Positions 1 to 9,947 are shown, counted from the stretch's first letter. The stretch: DNA of 32,294 nt from Prochlorococcus sp. HOT208_60m_813I02 (GCA_002025865.1 MWOR01000156.1:1-32294), one strand, 5' to 3'. Translations and numbers: made by a program. Notes: generated by a model not told the origin, from the sequence alone.

Positions 1-2
1 CG

Positions 3-380
3 TATTTGGTTTTAGATTTGAAAAATTTTAATAAAGATTTAAATTGGTACTTAAGAAAAATTGAAGAAATTATTATAAAAATCCTTGGTGCTTTTAATAT
101 AGATTGTCACTCTAGAAAAGGGTTTACTGGTGTTTGGATAGGAAATAAGAAAATCGCATCAATTGGAATTGGTTGTAAAAGATGGATTACGATAAATGGA
201 TTTTCAATCAATATTGACTGCGAATTAGAAAACTTTAATAAGATTGTTCCTTGCGGAATAGAAAATTGTCTTATGGCAAATATGATTGATTACAACAAAA
301 ATTTAAATATTCAAGAAGTCAAGAGAATTGTTAAAAAAACCATCGAGGAAGAATTTAATTTTGATTTTATATCAAAATAG
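3..380 (+). CDS. lipB: Octanoyltransferase LipB, 3' part only (5' end outside window)
   Basis: This is the C-terminal part of lipoyl(octanoyl) transferase, which moves octanoyl from acyl carrier protein onto the lipoyl-domain lysine of proteins such as the pyruvate dehydrogenase E2 encoded at 3052. The frame is open to the first base of the window, so the ORF start seen at position 6 (TTG) is not a real start. Visible family features are the TGVWIG block, the K-I-A-S-I-G-I segment holding the conserved lysine, and P-C-G-I with the active-site cysteine. The protein ends 27 bp before the acyl-ACP synthetase gene on the same strand. The neighbourhood (lipB, acyl activation, E2) fits lipoate use. 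Confidence 0.9.
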   Translation, partial: YLVLDLKNFNKDLNWYLRKIEEIIIKILGAFNIDCHSRKGFTGVWIGNKKIASIGIGCKRWITINGFSINIDCELENFNKIVPCGIENCLMANMIDYNKNLNIQEVKRIVKKTIEEEFNFDFISK

Positions 381-407
381 AAATTAAAATTTCAAAATCA
401 ATTTAAT

Positions 408-2351
408 ATGGGTGATTTAGCGTATTGGCCTGCAGCCAAACCTCTTTCTAAAAAAAATACATTTGCCAAAAATAGAGATTTTATTAAGAACCTTGATCAC
501 ATAGATCAAATTTGGGAAAAATTAAAATTTAAATGTGGTGATACTTTAGCTGTTTGCGATTTAAGAGGGAAATACAAAGAAAAATTTTCTTATTCTGAGC
601 TGGCTGATTTAATAACAAAAGTCTCTTCTTCTTTCGAAAATTATGGTTTAAAAAAGGGGGATGTAGTTACTGTAATATCTGAAAATTCTCCAAGATGGCT
701 AGCAGTGGATCAAGGCTTAATGCGTTTAGGAGCTATAAATGCAGTGAGAGGTATTAATTCTCCTTCAGTAGAATTAGACTATATTATTGGGCACTCTAAT
801 TCAGTAGGACTAATAGTTCAATCTAAGGAAATTTGGCTAAAGTTAAACAACAAAGAAGAATTAAAAAAAAGACTGAAATTTATAATCAATTTAGAAGATG
901 AACAATTTGAAAGTTTAATAAGTTGGAGTACATTCATAAGTTCAGTTGAAAAAGAAAATTCACAAATTAATAATCTTGAAAAATTTAATCCAGAAATTGA
1001 TGACGTCGCTACCATTCTTTACACTTCTGGGACGACCGGAAAACCTAAAGGTGTGCCTTTGACTCATGCAAATTTTTTACATCAAATAATCAATTTAGCC
1101 TATATCGCTGATCCAGAGCCAGGTACCTCTGTATTAAGCGTTTTGCCTATCTGGCATTCTTATGAGAGAAGTGCTGAATACTTCTTTTTTTCATGCGGTT
1201 GTTCTCAATACTATACAATTCCAAAATTTCTTAAAGATGATATTACACAAATAAAACCTGTTGTCATGGCCACTGTACCGAGACTATGGGAAGCAATACA
1301 TGATGGTTTTTTTCAGGCTTTGAAAAAAATGCCTTCCAAAAAGCAAAAACTTATTAAGTTTTTGATAAGTAATAGTTCGGTTTTTAAAAGAAGTCTTAGA
1401 AAGATAAGAAATATAGATATAAATCAAATAACTTTTAAATCAAAAATCCCCTTACTGGGTTCTGTTATTAGCCGATACCCTTTACATAAATTGTCTACTA
1501 TTTTTTTATGGCCGAATATTCTTAGACAACTATGCGGAGAAAAACTGAAATTTCCTATTAATGGTGGAGGTGCATTGCCAGAACATGTAGATCTTTTTTT
1601 TGAATCTTTAGGTGTAGATGTTTTGGTGGGATATGGACTCACAGAAACTAGTCCAGTATTAACTTGTAGGAGAAGAGAATTAAATGTTAGAGGATCATCT
1701 GGGCAGCCTCTTTCATTTACTGAAATCAAAATAGTGAATGATGATAAAAAAAAGATTCTTAAGTACAGAGAAATCGGGAAAATTCTTGTTAGGGGGCCGC
1801 AAGTAATGAAAGGTTATCTTAATAATGAAATAGCTACAAATGATGTTTTATCCAAGGATGGTTGGTTTGATACTGGTGATTTAGGTTTTCTAATACCAAA
1901 TGGTTCTCTCTTTATAACCGGAAGAGCCAAGGATACAATAGTGCTATCAAGTGGTGAAAATATAGAACCGAATCCCCTGGAGACTGAAATTCTTAGTTCA
2001 GAATTTATTAATCAGATTCAATTAGTAGGACAAGATAAGAAATGTTTAACAGCTCTCGTAGTTCCTAATGTCGAATTGGTTAAAAGCAAGTTTTTGGAAG
2101 AAGACCTTTCAAAATTAAACCTGAATAAGAAAATTGGTACATTTTTCAAATCACAAATTAATAATTTGCTTAAAAGTCGATTAGGAGCAAGATCAGAAGA
2201 ACAAATATTAGATTGTTATTTTGTTGATGCCTTTACTCTAGAAAATGGGTTATTAACACAAACTCTTAAACAAAAAAGAAAAGAAATAGAAAAAAAGTAT
2301 TCATTACAAGTAGAAAATATGTATGAAAACAAATTTAGTAAGAAAATTTGA
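408..2351 (+). CDS. Long-chain acyl-CoA/acyl-ACP synthetase (AMP-binding)
   Basis: A 647-residue ANL-superfamily adenylating enzyme that activates a fatty acid with ATP and transfers it to CoA or acyl carrier protein. The P-loop-like AMP-binding motif YTSGTTGKPKG lies at about residues 205-215. The A5-type GYGLTETSP block and the GWFDTGDLG hinge region follow in the expected order. In cyanobacteria the single enzyme of this type (Aas) is an acyl-ACP synthetase that recycles free fatty acids released from membrane lipids; I infer that role here because this is the cyanobacterial long-chain form. The start ATG follows lipB by 27 bp, and full length agrees with the family. The acceptor (CoA or ACP) cannot be decided from sequence alone. 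Confidence 0.88.
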   Translation: MGDLAYWPAAKPLSKKNTFAKNRDFIKNLDHIDQIWEKLKFKCGDTLAVCDLRGKYKEKFSYSELADLITKVSSSFENYGLKKGDVVTVISENSPRWLAVDQGLMRLGAINAVRGINSPSVELDYIIGHSNSVGLIVQSKEIWLKLNNKEELKKRLKFIINLEDEQFESLISWSTFISSVEKENSQINNLEKFNPEIDDVATILYTSGTTGKPKGVPLTHANFLHQIINLAYIADPEPGTSVLSVLPIWHSYERSAEYFFFSCGCSQYYTIPKFLKDDITQIKPVVMATVPRLWEAIHDGFFQALKKMPSKKQKLIKFLISNSSVFKRSLRKIRNIDINQITFKSKIPLLGSVISRYPLHKLSTIFLWPNILRQLCGEKLKFPINGGGALPEHVDLFFESLGVDVLVGYGLTETSPVLTCRRRELNVRGSSGQPLSFTEIKIVNDDKKKILKYREIGKILVRGPQVMKGYLNNEIATNDVLSKDGWFDTGDLGFLIPNGSLFITGRAKDTIVLSSGENIEPNPLETEILSSEFINQIQLVGQDKKCLTALVVPNVELVKSKFLEEDLSKLNLNKKIGTFFKSQINNLLKSRLGARSEEQILDCYFVDAFTLENGLLTQTLKQKRKEIEKKYSLQVENMYENKFSKKI

Positions 2352-2389
2352 TTTGTTCTATCTATATTGAAAAGACAATTTAATTTTTT

Positions 2390-2833
2390 ATGGAAACAAA
2401 AAACTCAATATCTATAAAACGCTCAATAGCTATTAAAGCTGTAGTTACACCAACTTGGAAGGAAGATGCTGAAAAAGAATTAAGTAAAGCAATTTCAAAC
2501 ATTGATCAGCAATTATCGCAACTGGAGCAAGAGGGGCAGCAAATAGTAAATAATATTAGATCCCAATCGGTTAATCCCCTAGATCCAAGAGTTCAAGAAC
2601 AGGTTAGTCAGGTGCAACAACAAGTCGCAGCAAAACGAAATGAAATTGAAGAACAAAAAAGAAATCTTCTTCAACAACAGAGTCAAGTTCGCGAATTAAA
2701 AATGGATGAAATTGTTGATCAAGGGCAAGTGGATAGTTTCTGTGATGTCACTGTGGGAGACAATCTAATTGAAAAAATGCAAGTATCGATTACGGTTAAA
2801 GATGGAGTTATTCAATCTATAGATAATAATTAA
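2390..2833 (+). CDS. YlqD-like coiled-coil protein of unknown function
   Basis: A 147-residue protein that I recognise as resembling the YlqD family of small bacterial/cyanobacterial proteins. Residues 1-20 are a basic, beta-like opening. Residues about 22-105 are a Gln/Glu/Lys-rich heptad region strongly expected to form a coiled coil, and the C-terminal 40 residues form a small acidic domain ending in a repeated I-D-N pattern. There is no signal peptide, membrane segment or obvious catalytic motif, so it is probably cytosolic and structural. It starts 38 bp after the acyl-ACP synthetase, on the same strand. No function is known to me. Confidence 0.75.
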   Translation: METKNSISIKRSIAIKAVVTPTWKEDAEKELSKAISNIDQQLSQLEQEGQQIVNNIRSQSVNPLDPRVQEQVSQVQQQVAAKRNEIEEQKRNLLQQQSQVRELKMDEIVDQGQVDSFCDVTVGDNLIEKMQVSITVKDGVIQSIDNN

Positions 2834-2956
2834 AGAGAAGATTTAGTATTTTTGATAAATATAAGTAAATCTTAATTTCGAAAAGTTTTAAATTCTAATC
2901 GATCTAAATTATTACTTTCTTAAGTTTTAAGAGTTCCCACTGTGAACATGATTTCG

Positions 2957-2962
2957 TATAAT
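2957..2962 (+). promoter_or_regulatory. Candidate -10 box (TATAAT) for pdhC
   Basis: A perfect TATAAT hexamer in the 218-bp gap between the YlqD-like gene and pdhC. It predicts transcription starting near 2970 with a leader of about 80 bases before the pdhC ATG at 3052. No convincing -35 hexamer is visible, which is usual for this genus. The rest of the gap (2834-3051) shows no gene or clear terminator. Confidence 0.5.
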
Positions 2963-3051
2963 TAAAACAAGAGTTTAAAGGGTTCTTAACCATAAAAACT
3001 TTAGGAAGTTTGGTAGAAATCCCTTGAAACTTATGCAATAACAATTTTCTT

Positions 3052-4419
3052 ATGTCTCACGAAATATTCATGCCTGCCTTGAGTTCTACTATGACAGAGG
3101 GCAAGATTGTGGAATGGTTGAAAAATCCAGGAGATAAAGTTGAAAGAGGTGAATCTGTCCTGGTTGTTGAATCTGACAAGGCAGATATGGATGTTGAATC
3201 TTTTCAAGATGGATATCTTGCAGCTGTTTTAATGCCCGCTGGCAGCACTGCACCAGTGGGAGAGACTATCGGTCTTATTGTAGAAAATGAGGATGAGATA
3301 GCTTCTGTTCAAGAACTAAATAAAGGAAAACAACCCGAAGTTTCTAGTTCGGATCAACTTGAATTGGTAAGCAATAAAACGGAAGAAAAACCTGAAGTTC
3401 AAAGTGAAATTGTTGAAAAAAAAGAAAAAGAAGTTGTATTAATGAGTGAAAAGGCAGCCCCATCTTTCAGTAGCGATCAAATAAATGCTGCTACGAGTAA
3501 TGTTTCTTCGAGGGTGATTGCATCTCCAAGAGCTAAAAAACTTGCCTCTCAAATGGGTGTTGATTTAGCAAAGGTTCATGGATCCGGACCTCACGGAAGG
3601 ATTCAAGCCGATGATATTTTAAAAGCTAATGGCCAACCAGTCTCTATACCATGGATAGGTGAAGGTGGTTCGCCTGCAAGTGTGCCTGGTGCAAATTTGG
3701 GAGTTGAAAGTAAACCAGAAACTTCAGGAAATAGTTTTGGTAATCCCGGAGAAACAGTTCAATTTAATACTCTTCAAAAAGCGGTAAATAAAAATATGGA
3801 ATCTAGTTTAGATGTGCCATGTTTTAGGGTGGGTTATTCTATTAACACAGATAAATTAGATAATTTCTACAAAAAAGTAAAACAGAACGGAGTTACTATG
3901 ACTGCTTTACTAGTAAAGGCAGTTGCAAAGACACTAAAGAAACATCCTCAAGTTAACTCAAGTTTTTCAGAAAATGGAATTTCTTATCCAGAAAATATAA
4001 ATATTGCTGTTGCTGTTGCGATGGAAGATGGTGGACTAATAACTCCAGTTTTAAAAGAACCATGCAATACTGATTTATTTGAATTGTCTAGGGAATGGAA
4101 AGATCTCGTAAAAAGATCAAGATCAAAACAATTAGAACCTGATGAATACTCAACAGGAACCTTCACTTTATCTAACCTTGGGATGTTTGGCGTTGATAGA
4201 TTTGACGCAATTCTTCCTCCAGGTACCGGTGCTATTTTAGCTATAGCATCATCGAAACCAACCGTTGTTGCTAATAGTGATGGTTCAATATCTGTTAAAA
4301 AAATAATGCAAGTAAATCTAACAGCTGATCATAGAGTGATCTACGGAGCTGATGGAGCTTCATTCTTAAAAGACTTTGCTTCCCTAATTGAAGATGAGCC
4401 AGAGACTCTTGTCTCCTAA
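3052..4419 (+). CDS. pdhC: Pyruvate dehydrogenase E2, dihydrolipoamide acetyltransferase
   Basis: A 455-residue E2 component that transfers acetyl groups from lipoamide to CoA in the pyruvate dehydrogenase complex. Domains in order: an N-terminal lipoyl domain with the lipoylated lysine K43 in the E-S-D-K-A-D-M motif, a Glu/Lys-rich linker (about 85-150), a peripheral subunit-binding domain with SPRAKKLA and GPHGRI (about 162-190), a second linker, and the C-terminal acetyltransferase domain. The active-site signature reads DHRVIYGADG near residue 427, with tyrosine where many bacterial E2s have the aspartate of HRVxDG. The plastid E2 has the same variant, so this is a lineage trait and not damage. 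Its E1 subunits are not in this window. Confidence 0.93.
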   Translation: MSHEIFMPALSSTMTEGKIVEWLKNPGDKVERGESVLVVESDKADMDVESFQDGYLAAVLMPAGSTAPVGETIGLIVENEDEIASVQELNKGKQPEVSSSDQLELVSNKTEEKPEVQSEIVEKKEKEVVLMSEKAAPSFSSDQINAATSNVSSRVIASPRAKKLASQMGVDLAKVHGSGPHGRIQADDILKANGQPVSIPWIGEGGSPASVPGANLGVESKPETSGNSFGNPGETVQFNTLQKAVNKNMESSLDVPCFRVGYSINTDKLDNFYKKVKQNGVTMTALLVKAVAKTLKKHPQVNSSFSENGISYPENINIAVAVAMEDGGLITPVLKEPCNTDLFELSREWKDLVKRSRSKQLEPDEYSTGTFTLSNLGMFGVDRFDAILPPGTGAILAIASSKPTVVANSDGSISVKKIMQVNLTADHRVIYGADGASFLKDFASLIEDEPETLVS

Positions 4420-4425
4420 ATTTAA

Positions 4426-5556
4426 TTGATTTCTCAAATTAATAATGAAGAAAGAGATTATAAGCTTGAAGCTTATGATTATTTACTTGATCCTTCATTA
4501 ATTGCTAGTAAACCTTCTGCAATTAGGCATGAATCAAGATTGATGATAGTTAGAAATAGTTTTTTAGAAGAAGACTGTTTAACTAATAAATTTACCAAGA
4601 ATCTTTTAGATGAATTTAGAGAAGGAGATCTTGTAATTGTAAATAATACTAAAGTTATGAAAGCTAGGTTAAAGGTTGAATTAGAAAATAAGACATTAGT
4701 AGAATTATTAGTTTTAGAAAGATCCCATGAATGTGTTTGGTTATGTTTGGCAAAGCCAGCAAAAAAGTTAAAAATAAATAGAAAATTAAAATTAAAATCT
4801 CCATTAGCACAAGATATTAATTTGATTGTTGATGGAGTTGATGAAGAAACTGGAGGGAGATTTATTAAATTTCCGGAAAATATAACTTGTCTCAATTCAA
4901 TGAATGAACTTCTTGATAAATACGGGGAAATCCCTCTTCCTCCTTATATAAAAAATTCCGAAGAAGAATCTTTTCATGAGAAAAGTTATCAAACTGAGTA
5001 TGCAACAAATCCGGGGGCAGTTGCTGCACCAACAGCTGGTTTACACTTAAGCAAAAGTCTTATTTCCAATCTAAAAAAAAAAGGCGTAATAATCTTACCG
5101 GTAACTTTGCACGTGGGTTATGGAACATTCAAACCAATTGATCAAGAAGATTTAAGTAACCTAAAACTTCACAAAGAATGGGTAAGTGTTAATAAGGAAG
5201 TAGTGGAGGAAATAAAAAGAATAAAGAAAACAGATAGAAAAATAATTGCTATTGGTACAACTAGCGTAAGAGCTCTTGAAAGTTGTTATTCTCACGAAAT
5301 TAATGACTTTATTCCCATTGCTAAATACGTAGATTTAGTAATTAAGCCAGGTTATAAATTTAAGGTAGTTGATGGATTATTAACTAATTTTCATCTACCT
5401 AAAAGTTCATTATTACTTTTAGTAAGTGCAATGATTGGTAGAGAAAGATTATTAGATCTATATAAAAAAGCCATAAAAGAAAAATTTAGATTCTTCTCTT
5501 ATGGCGATGCGATGTATATTTCACCAGATTCATTACTGGAGAAAAAATTGATTTAG
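4426..5556 (+). CDS. queA: tRNA preQ1(34) S-adenosylmethionine ribosyltransferase-isomerase QueA
   Basis: A 376-residue QueA, which transfers and isomerises the ribosyl part of S-adenosylmethionine onto 7-aminomethyl-7-deazaguanine at tRNA position 34 to form epoxyqueuosine. Family marks include the opening segment around [11 protein letters not shown], the central [13 protein letters not shown] motif and the C-terminal [10 protein letters not shown] block. The start is a TTG only 6 bp after pdhC stops. No in-frame ATG lies near the conserved N-terminus, so TTG is preferred. The stop codon overlaps the stop of convergent cysK by 4 bp, leaving no room for a separate terminator. Confidence 0.93.
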   Translation: MISQINNEERDYKLEAYDYLLDPSLIASKPSAIRHESRLMIVRNSFLEEDCLTNKFTKNLLDEFREGDLVIVNNTKVMKARLKVELENKTLVELLVLERSHECVWLCLAKPAKKLKINRKLKLKSPLAQDINLIVDGVDEETGGRFIKFPENITCLNSMNELLDKYGEIPLPPYIKNSEEESFHEKSYQTEYATNPGAVAAPTAGLHLSKSLISNLKKKGVIILPVTLHVGYGTFKPIDQEDLSNLKLHKEWVSVNKEVVEEIKRIKKTDRKIIAIGTTSVRALESCYSHEINDFIPIAKYVDLVIKPGYKFKVVDGLLTNFHLPKSSLLLLVSAMIGRERLLDLYKKAIKEKFRFFSYGDAMYISPDSLLEKKLI

Positions 5557-6539
5557 GCTTTGACTGGTTCTTGAATGATTCCGCTTGGAACTTCAGTAAA
5601 CATAATTGATGATAAATACCTCTCTGCTAAATCAGGTAGAACAACTACAATTGTCTTTCCAGCATATTCATCTTGTTCAGCTAATCTAACCGCAGCTGCA
5701 GCAGCGGCTCCACAAGATATTCCTACTAATAAACCTTCCTCTTTGGCTAATCTAAGAGCCATCTCTATTGATTCGTCATTTGTTACTTGTTCAACCTTGT
5801 CAACAATTGATAAGTCAAGGTTCTTAGGAATAAATCCTGCCCCAATTCCTTGGATTTTATGTGGTCCGGATTTAACCTCTTCTCCATTCATTGTCTGTGT
5901 AATAACAGGACTATGTGATGGTTCAACAGCTACAGAAGTGATATTCTTGCCCTTCTCTTGCTTAATGTATCTTGAAACTCCTGTAATTGTGCCGCCAGTT
6001 CCAACCCCTGCAACTAGGACATCAATTTCGCCATCACAATCATCCCAGATTTCTGGTCCAGTAGTTTTGAAATGAATTTCAGGGTTCGCTGGGTTATCAA
6101 ATTGACCTGGCATGAAATATTGAGAAGGATTACTTTCTGCAATTTCTTTAGCCTTAGCAATTGCTCCAGGCATACCTTTAGATGCCTCTGTTAAAACAAT
6201 TTCAGCACCCAACACTGCCATAACCCTTCTTCGTTCAATTGACATGGATTCTGGCATTGTGAGGATCAGTTTATAACCTCTTGCTGAAGCAGTAAAAGCT
6301 AAAGCAATTCCTGTATTTCCAGAAGTTGGCTCAACAATAGTTTTGTCTTTTGTAAGTTTCCCACTTTTCTCTGCATCCCAAATCATGTTTGCGCCAATCC
6401 TACATTTGACACTATAAGCAGGGTTTCTACCTTCAATTTTTGCAAGTACTGTAGCTTTCGCGTTTTTAGTAACTGATTTTAATTTTACTAATGGAGTGTT
6501 TCCAATAGCAAAACTGTTGTCCTCGTAAATTTTTGCCAT
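5553..6539 (-). CDS. cysK: Cysteine synthase A (O-acetylserine sulfhydrylase)
   Basis: A 328-residue PLP enzyme that makes cysteine from O-acetylserine and sulfide. The PLP-binding lysine is K45 in N-P-A-Y-S-V-K-C-R. The substrate loop T-S-G-N-T-G is at residues 72-77, and the Gly-rich phosphate cup G-V-G-T-G-G-T-I lies near residue 180. The length is normal. It is the last gene of a minus-strand block with two Cys/Met PLP enzymes upstream, giving a local sulfur amino-acid cluster. The 85-bp AT-rich region upstream (6540-6624) contains TATAGT/TATATA stretches on the minus strand that could act as its own promoter. Confidence 0.95.
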   Translation of the reverse strand: MAKIYEDNSFAIGNTPLVKLKSVTKNAKATVLAKIEGRNPAYSVKCRIGANMIWDAEKSGKLTKDKTIVEPTSGNTGIALAFTASARGYKLILTMPESMSIERRRVMAVLGAEIVLTEASKGMPGAIAKAKEIAESNPSQYFMPGQFDNPANPEIHFKTTGPEIWDDCDGEIDVLVAGVGTGGTITGVSRYIKQEKGKNITSVAVEPSHSPVITQTMNGEEVKSGPHKIQGIGAGFIPKNLDLSIVDKVEQVTNDESIEMALRLAKEEGLLVGISCGAAAAAAVRLAEQDEYAGKTIVVVLPDLAERYLSSIMFTEVPSGIIQEPVKA

Positions 6540-6624
6540 TTATATATTGAGAAAATATATATACTATACTAACTATTATTCAAAAAAAGAGTATATAAGT
6601 TTCTATACGGTAAATACTAGGAAT

Positions 6625-8094
6625 TTAGAAATTATTTAGTGCTTCAGAAAAGCTTTTCCATAATTGATCTTGGTCTTCTAATCCAACTGATACTCTAATA
6701 AGGTGCGAGGGTATACCAAAACTTTCAGCCCAATCCAACTCGTCATAATGAGCTAGTAAAACATAAGGACAAACTAGAGTAAATTTTGTACCTAAACTAG
6801 GTCCTTTAGATACTTGTAGAGAATCATAAAATTTCTTGGCTTTTTTCAATCCTCCATTTAATTCAAATGATAATAAGCAGCCGTATCCTCCATCAGAAGT
6901 AAGTAAAGAATTAAAATTTGGACAATTTTCAGGATGGAAAATATTCTTAATCTCACTATGAGTCTCTAATCTTTTTTTTAATTCTAAACATGCTTTATTT
7001 TGTTCAAAAACTCTTTGATTTACATCTCTACTAACTTTCTCTAGATAAACTATATCTCCATCGGAAAGTATTGGAATATTAATCTCGTTTAATGCATTTC
7101 TAAACTGATCAATCCATTTGCTTTTTGGATTTAGTATTAATGATCCGGCAAGAATATCACCACTACCTGAAAAAATTTTTGTAAGTGAAGTAAAAACTAT
7201 ATCTGCATGTTCTATGGAATTTATATTTAAATTCGAACCAATTGTATCGTCAACAATTAACGGAATATTTAGCTTTTTTGCAATTTTTGAAATTTTTTTA
7301 ATGTTTACACATTTGAGCATTGGATTACTTGGAAGTTCAATAATTAATGCTGATGGATTTATGCTTTTGATTTCTAATTCAATATTCTCGCAATTTTCTT
7401 CTGTAATTAACTTTGCTCCGTGAAAGATTTTCATTGGTAATTTAAGTACATCTACATATGGAAAACCAACTTGGAGTGTTGGTTTAGCTGGAAATAATTT
7501 ATATATGATTTCTAATGATGTATGCAATGCAGACATTCCAGATGAAGTTAAGTGAATATCATTAGAGTCAATTTTTGTAGATTTAGAAATTCTATTTTTT
7601 ATTCTTTGAGAACATTCATTTACGTAAGATTTTGGAGGGCAATCTTCAAGACCTAGTTTTATAGCGGCAGCTCTTGAAGATAGACCAAGACCAGTATGTT
7701 GCCAAAAATATTTTGCATAAATACTTCCTTCTTTTTCAGTTATTAAGAAAGCTAAATTATTTCTTTTTTCAATTAACGAGAATTGTTCAGAAGTATTTCT
7801 ATCAATGTATTTTTTAGCTTTAAAAGCTATTCTTTCATTTGGATATGGCCAGATACTTTTATTGTTGTAGTAATTTTGTTTTTTTACTTTTTCGCATAAT
7901 CTTTTCACTATGGGGTTTAGCCCGAATCGTGGGTAAATGGACTTCAATAAATTCATACATTCTTGATCTTTTTCCTCGTAATTTATTACATCATTCCAAG
8001 TTGGTAATGCTACAGAAACAGCATGAATACTGTCAGGAATTGCATATCCCAACTCTAAATTTTTCCATATAGGTTTTTTAAGTAAATCTCTCAA
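6625..8094 (-). CDS. Cystathionine gamma-synthase-like PLP enzyme with long N-terminal extension
   Basis: A 489-residue Cys/Met-metabolism PLP enzyme. The catalytic fold starts around residue 130, with S-S-G-M-S-A-L-H at about 184-191, and the Schiff-base lysine is probably K306 in S-L-T-K-I-F-S-G. Typical cystathionine gamma-synthases are near 380-400 residues; the extra 110 or so N-terminal residues make it resemble the longer fungal-type O-acyl-homoserine enzymes. I infer a role in transsulfuration or homocysteine formation with its partner, whose stop is 3 bp upstream. Which of the two acts as synthase and which as lyase cannot be settled by sequence reading. It ends 85 bp before cysK. 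Confidence 0.78.
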   Translation of the reverse strand: MRDLLKKPIWKNLELGYAIPDSIHAVSVALPTWNDVINYEEKDQECMNLLKSIYPRFGLNPIVKRLCEKVKKQNYYNNKSIWPYPNERIAFKAKKYIDRNTSEQFSLIEKRNNLAFLITEKEGSIYAKYFWQHTGLGLSSRAAAIKLGLEDCPPKSYVNECSQRIKNRISKSTKIDSNDIHLTSSGMSALHTSLEIIYKLFPAKPTLQVGFPYVDVLKLPMKIFHGAKLITEENCENIELEIKSINPSALIIELPSNPMLKCVNIKKISKIAKKLNIPLIVDDTIGSNLNINSIEHADIVFTSLTKIFSGSGDILAGSLILNPKSKWIDQFRNALNEINIPILSDGDIVYLEKVSRDVNQRVFEQNKACLELKKRLETHSEIKNIFHPENCPNFNSLLTSDGGYGCLLSFELNGGLKKAKKFYDSLQVSKGPSLGTKFTLVCPYVLLAHYDELDWAESFGIPSHLIRVSVGLEDQDQLWKSFSEALNNF

Positions 8095-8097
8095 TTT

Positions 8098-9261
8098 TCA
8101 GAATTTATTTAAAGCAAATAAAATGTCCGAGATTAAATCGTTTGTATCTTCACATCCAATTGATAATCTGACAAGAGCATCATCTATCCCTAGTAAATTT
8201 TTTGTTTTGTCATCAACAGAAGCATGAGTCATCGTTGCAGGGTGACAAATTAAACTTTCAACTCCTCCAAGGCTTTCTGCTAGAGAGAAATATTTGAGAG
8301 ATTTGCAAAATTTAAAAGTATCCTCTTTATTTAAATTTAATTTTAGGGTGATCATTGAACCTCCAGATTTCATTTGCGATTTTGCTAAATTAAATTGCTG
8401 ATGTTTTTGATTAAAGGGATAAATTACTTTACTAATAATTTTATGATTACCTAATTCTTCAGAAATAAATTCTGCACTTTTAGTTTGTTGTTCGATTCTT
8501 AAAGGAAGAGTTTTTACTCCTCTCGTAATGAGCCAACTATCAAAAGGAGATGGTTGAAGCCCGAGAGCTTTTTGAGAGAAAAGCATCTTACTATTCCATT
8601 CCTCATTATTTGTAAGTACTGCTCCGCCAAGTGCATCACTATGTCCATTAATGAATTTTGTGGTGCTTACAAGCGATAGTGTTGCACCAAGGTCCAATGG
8701 TTTTTGAATAAGTGCAGTAGAGAAGGTATTGTCTACAACCACTGGTATTTCGAGTTTATTCGCTTCATCACAAATCGCCTTAATATCGAGTACCTTCAAA
8801 AGTGGATTAGTTGGACTTTCTAGCCATATCAAGGTTGGCTCGAAGGTTGAAATCTTTTTGACATTATTTTCGTTTGTAAAATCTGTGTATAAAACTTCTA
8901 GTCCAAATTTCTTGAAAACTTTTTCGAACATCCTCACTGTACAACCATAGAGATTTGACTCGCAGAGTATCTTGTCACCTGATTTCAGTGTTGATGAAAT
9001 TGCAGTTACCGCGCTAATTCCAGATCCAAAAACTGTACAGTATTTAGAATCTTCTATTGATTTAAGGATGTTTTCTAGAATTCTAAAGTTGGGATTGCCT
9101 GATCTGGTGTAGTCGAAATTATCTTTATTTCCATGTTTGAAAGTAGATGTAGAAAAAATAGGAGGCATAACGCATCCAGTTTCTTCAGCAAATGTTTCCC
9201 CATGGTGAATAGATAAGGTCTTAAAACCTGGCTTTTTTATATTATTTTCCTTATTTCCCAT
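8098..9261 (-). CDS. Cystathionine gamma-synthase/beta-lyase family PLP enzyme
   Basis: A 387-residue member of the Cys/Met-metabolism PLP family (trans-sulfuration), of standard length. The phosphate-binding segment F-G-S-G-I-S-A-V is at about residues 78-85, the Y-T-R-S-G-N-P motif at about 51-57, V-V-D-N-T-F at about 175-180, and the Schiff-base lysine is K202 in S-T-T-K-F-I-N-G-H-S-D. The reaction is gamma-replacement or beta/gamma-elimination on homoserine or cystathionine derivatives. It is the first of a tandem pair; the downstream homologue begins 3 bp after its stop, so the two are surely co-transcribed. The exact substrate is unresolved. Confidence 0.85.
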   Translation of the reverse strand: MGNKENNIKKPGFKTLSIHHGETFAEETGCVMPPIFSTSTFKHGNKDNFDYTRSGNPNFRILENILKSIEDSKYCTVFGSGISAVTAISSTLKSGDKILCESNLYGCTVRMFEKVFKKFGLEVLYTDFTNENNVKKISTFEPTLIWLESPTNPLLKVLDIKAICDEANKLEIPVVVDNTFSTALIQKPLDLGATLSLVSTTKFINGHSDALGGAVLTNNEEWNSKMLFSQKALGLQPSPFDSWLITRGVKTLPLRIEQQTKSAEFISEELGNHKIISKVIYPFNQKHQQFNLAKSQMKSGGSMITLKLNLNKEDTFKFCKSLKYFSLAESLGGVESLICHPATMTHASVDDKTKNLLGIDDALVRLSIGCEDTNDLISDILFALNKF

Positions 9262-9286
9262 TATTTTTTAAAAATAAGAATTAAAT

Positions 9287-9317
9287 TAAATCTCTCATTT
9301 TTTAAAAGAGAGATTTA
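9287..9317 (-). terminator. Hairpin between rpsD and the Cys/Met operon
   Basis: A 10-bp perfect inverted repeat: TAAATCTCTC (9287-9296) pairs with GAGAGATTTA (9308-9317) across an 11-nt AT-rich loop. It sits between the rpsD stop and the start of the next minus-strand gene. No long T run follows on the minus strand, so it may be a weak terminator, an attenuator or an mRNA-processing/stability hairpin separating the two units. Confidence 0.5.
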
Positions 9318-9338
9318 ATAATCCAAAGAAAAGTAGTA

Positions 9339-9947
9339 TTAAACTTTTCTTGAATAATATTCAACAACTAGTAATTCGTTTATTTCAAGAGCCACCCACT
9401 CTCTATCGCATTTCCCATTTATTTTTCCCGTTAATTTTGGCTTGTCTAAATCAAGATGAGGTGGGACATTTGCTAAGCCAGGGAATTCTATATTACCTTC
9501 TACAAGTTTTTTGCTTGCTTTGTTTTCTTTAATTCCGATTACATCGCCTGATTTGCATTGATAACCAGCAATATCAAGAACCTTTCCATTAACGGTTACA
9601 TGGCCATGATTTACTAATTGTCTTGAGCCTGGAATGGTGCCTCCAAAACCCAATCTAAAACAAACATTATCAAGTCTGTTTTCTAAAAGTCTTAGTAGGT
9701 TAGTACCTGTAGATCCTTCTTGAGCTCTAGCTTTTTTCACATAACGTACTAGTTGTTTTTCAGAAACTCCATAATTAAACCTAAGTTTCTGCTTTTCTTC
9801 TAGACGAATTGCATATTCTGATCGCTTGCGACGGGCTTGGCCGTGCTGACCTGGAGGATTAGACTTCTTTGAAGCTTTCCTGGTGAGACCTGGTAGTTCT
9901 CCCAAGCGACGCGTAACCCTTAATCTGGGGCCGCGGTATCTTGACAT
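9339..9947 (-). CDS. rpsD: Small ribosomal subunit protein uS4
   Basis: A 202-residue ribosomal protein S4, a primary 16S rRNA binder that nucleates 30S assembly. The basic N-terminus opens with M-S-R-Y-R-G-P-R-L and continues with the [13 protein letters not shown] segment. The S4 RNA-binding domain (about 91-150) includes [12 protein letters not shown] and [10 protein letters not shown]. The length is normal for a cyanobacterial S4. As in other cyanobacteria the gene stands alone, outside the S10/spc ribosomal clusters. It is divergent from yidD across a 95-bp gap. Confidence 0.97.
   Translation of the reverse strand: MSRYRGPRLRVTRRLGELPGLTRKASKKSNPPGQHGQARRKRSEYAIRLEEKQKLRFNYGVSEKQLVRYVKKARAQEGSTGTNLLRLLENRLDNVCFRLGFGGTIPGSRQLVNHGHVTVNGKVLDIAGYQCKSGDVIGIKENKASKKLVEGNIEFPGLANVPPHLDLDKPKLTGKINGKCDREWVALEINELLVVEYYSRKV

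Noticed and set aside
1424-1729. 101-codon minus-strand frame
   Set aside because: Antisense to the acyl-ACP synthetase core; no domain-like sequence.
2834-3051. Search for tRNA or small RNA in the largest clean gap before pdhC
   Set aside because: No cloverleaf, no conserved RNA motif; only a -10 box seen.
4310-4360. Missing catalytic Asp in the E2 motif as a defect
   Set aside because: The H-R-V-I-Y-G-A-D form is also found in plastid E2, so it is a lineage variant.
4479-4895. 138-codon minus-strand frame
   Set aside because: Antisense to queA; low-complexity Asn/Ser/Phe composition typical of AT-rich shadows.
5575-6075. 166-codon plus-strand frame
   Set aside because: It is entirely antisense to cysK, which has complete family motifs; the translation is Ser/Pro/Thr-rich shadow sequence.
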